From: Flavobacteriales bacterium CG18_big_fil_WC_8_21_14_2_50_32_9
Lineage (GTDB): Bacteria > Bacteroidota > Bacteroidia > Flavobacteriales_E > Vicingaceae
DNA: 6,101 nt
Reading direction: 5' to 3'
Assembly (NCBI GenBank): GCA_002770955.1
Contig: PCUH01000043.1
Location: forward strand, 1 to 6,101
Shown: in pieces, positions 5,773 to 6,101 of the stretch
How positions within the stretch are numbered: position 1 is the stretch's first letter
How the letters are laid out: each line of letters starts with the position of its first letter
Translations under genes and position numbers: made by a program
The notes under the pieces: generated by a model
Databases searched by the model: none
Told to the model about the DNA's origin: nothing
What the model saw: the letters and a program-made list of their open reading frames with translations, nothing else

Positions 5773-6101
5773 AGGTCTATCTATAATATCCGATTTGGCT
5801 TTTTACTTTCAGCAGCATTTCTTATCTTGTTGAATAGGTGACATTTTTCACTTCCATAACTACAAATATACCCAACAGTCTCCTTGCAAAGGTTTTAATT
5901 GTTTTTGAAATTTTTACACTCATGAATATGTTTACAAGTATATCTGTTTCACTGTATTAACTTTACGATAACCCCATAATGTGAAAACAAGTTATCGCTT
6001 CCGTTCAACACAGGTTTTAAAGTAATATTTTGGCAACTCTATGCTTATTTTCGCAAAATCAATGGTTATGCTGGTAAATTCTTGGGTTATTTTTTTGTCT
6101 T
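5773..6101. other. 329-bp stretch without an intact gene downstream of cdsA
   Basis: No reading frame of family-like length is present on either strand and no clear intrinsic terminator follows cdsA. One minus-strand frame, read from 6038 to about 5790, is long but broken by a TGA at 5951-5949 and a TAA at 5897-5895; it could be a decayed gene. A separate minus-strand 33-codon ORF (5822-5923) begins MSVKISKTIKTFARR and matches nothing I know. The stretch also holds an inverted repeat at 5966-5997, and the minus strand has a TATATTTG octamer (5863-5870) with a TTG 16 nt upstream. None of these is enough to call a gene or promoter. Confidence 0.5.
5966..5997. repeat. Inverted repeat downstream of cdsA
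   Basis: CGATAAC (5966-5972) and GTTATCG (5991-5997) form a perfect 7-bp stem around an 18-nt loop. It lies about 195 bp past the cdsA stop, too far and without a T-tract, so it is unlikely to be the operon terminator. It does not fit integron attC core sites. It could be part of a mobile-element end, a regulator site or chance. Confidence 0.25.

Noticed and set aside
5773..5815. Intrinsic terminator directly after cdsA
   Set aside because: Only 4-bp stems such as ATAG/CTAT can be formed and there is no stem followed by a T-tract; the T-run near 5800 has no stable hairpin before it.
5822..5923. 33-codon minus-strand ORF starting MSVKISKTIK
   Set aside because: Too short, with no recognised similarity, and no promoter is suitably placed for it (the TATATTTG box at 5863-5870 lies inside it). 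Such ORFs arise often by chance.
5966..5997. Integron attC site or IS end
   Set aside because: The stem arms do not fit attC core sequences (GTTRRRY / RYYYAAC), and no transposase or flanking target duplication is visible.

Overview
The window looks like chromosomal housekeeping DNA from a low-GC member of the Bacteroidota, probably close to the Flavobacteriales. Three things point there: the protein sequences (a single-domain BirA, FtsH with a charged C-terminal tail, a DUF2007-type small protein next to CdsA); the rsfS-ftsH-DUF2007-cdsA order; and -7 elements of the form TAnnTTTG with no Shine-Dalgarno sequences. The rank below phylum is inference.

Layout. Positions 1-153 (minus) hold the first 51 codons of a Bax inhibitor-1/YccA-like membrane protein. 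After a 116-bp gap with a long-loop inverted repeat come three minus-strand genes, transcribed birA (1407-2153), a 6-pyruvoyl-tetrahydropterin synthase/QueD homologue (915-1328) and folE (270-908). The last two are 6 nt apart and form a pterin pair: FolE makes dihydroneopterin triphosphate from GTP and the PTPS/QueD enzyme converts it. A 110-bp divergent region (2154-2263) separates birA from a plus-strand operon: rsfS (2264-2638), ftsH (2651-4732), a 71-aa DUF2007-like gene (4732-4947, overlapping ftsH by one base) and cdsA (4951-5772). This operon joins ribosome silencing, membrane protein quality control and the CDP-diacylglycerol step of phospholipid synthesis. The last 329 bp hold no recognisable intact gene. 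They contain an inverted repeat and a minus-strand reading frame broken by stops that might be a decayed gene.

All complete genes look intact, with their key catalytic residues present. I see no CRISPR array, RNA gene, insertion sequence, defence system or other clearly new system. The points worth a second look are modest: the PTPS active-site spacing resembles the eukaryotic type rather than E. coli QueD; two minus-strand genes have -7 boxes almost touching their start codons; an uncharacterised small protein is coupled to ftsH; and the 3' gap may hold a gene relic.
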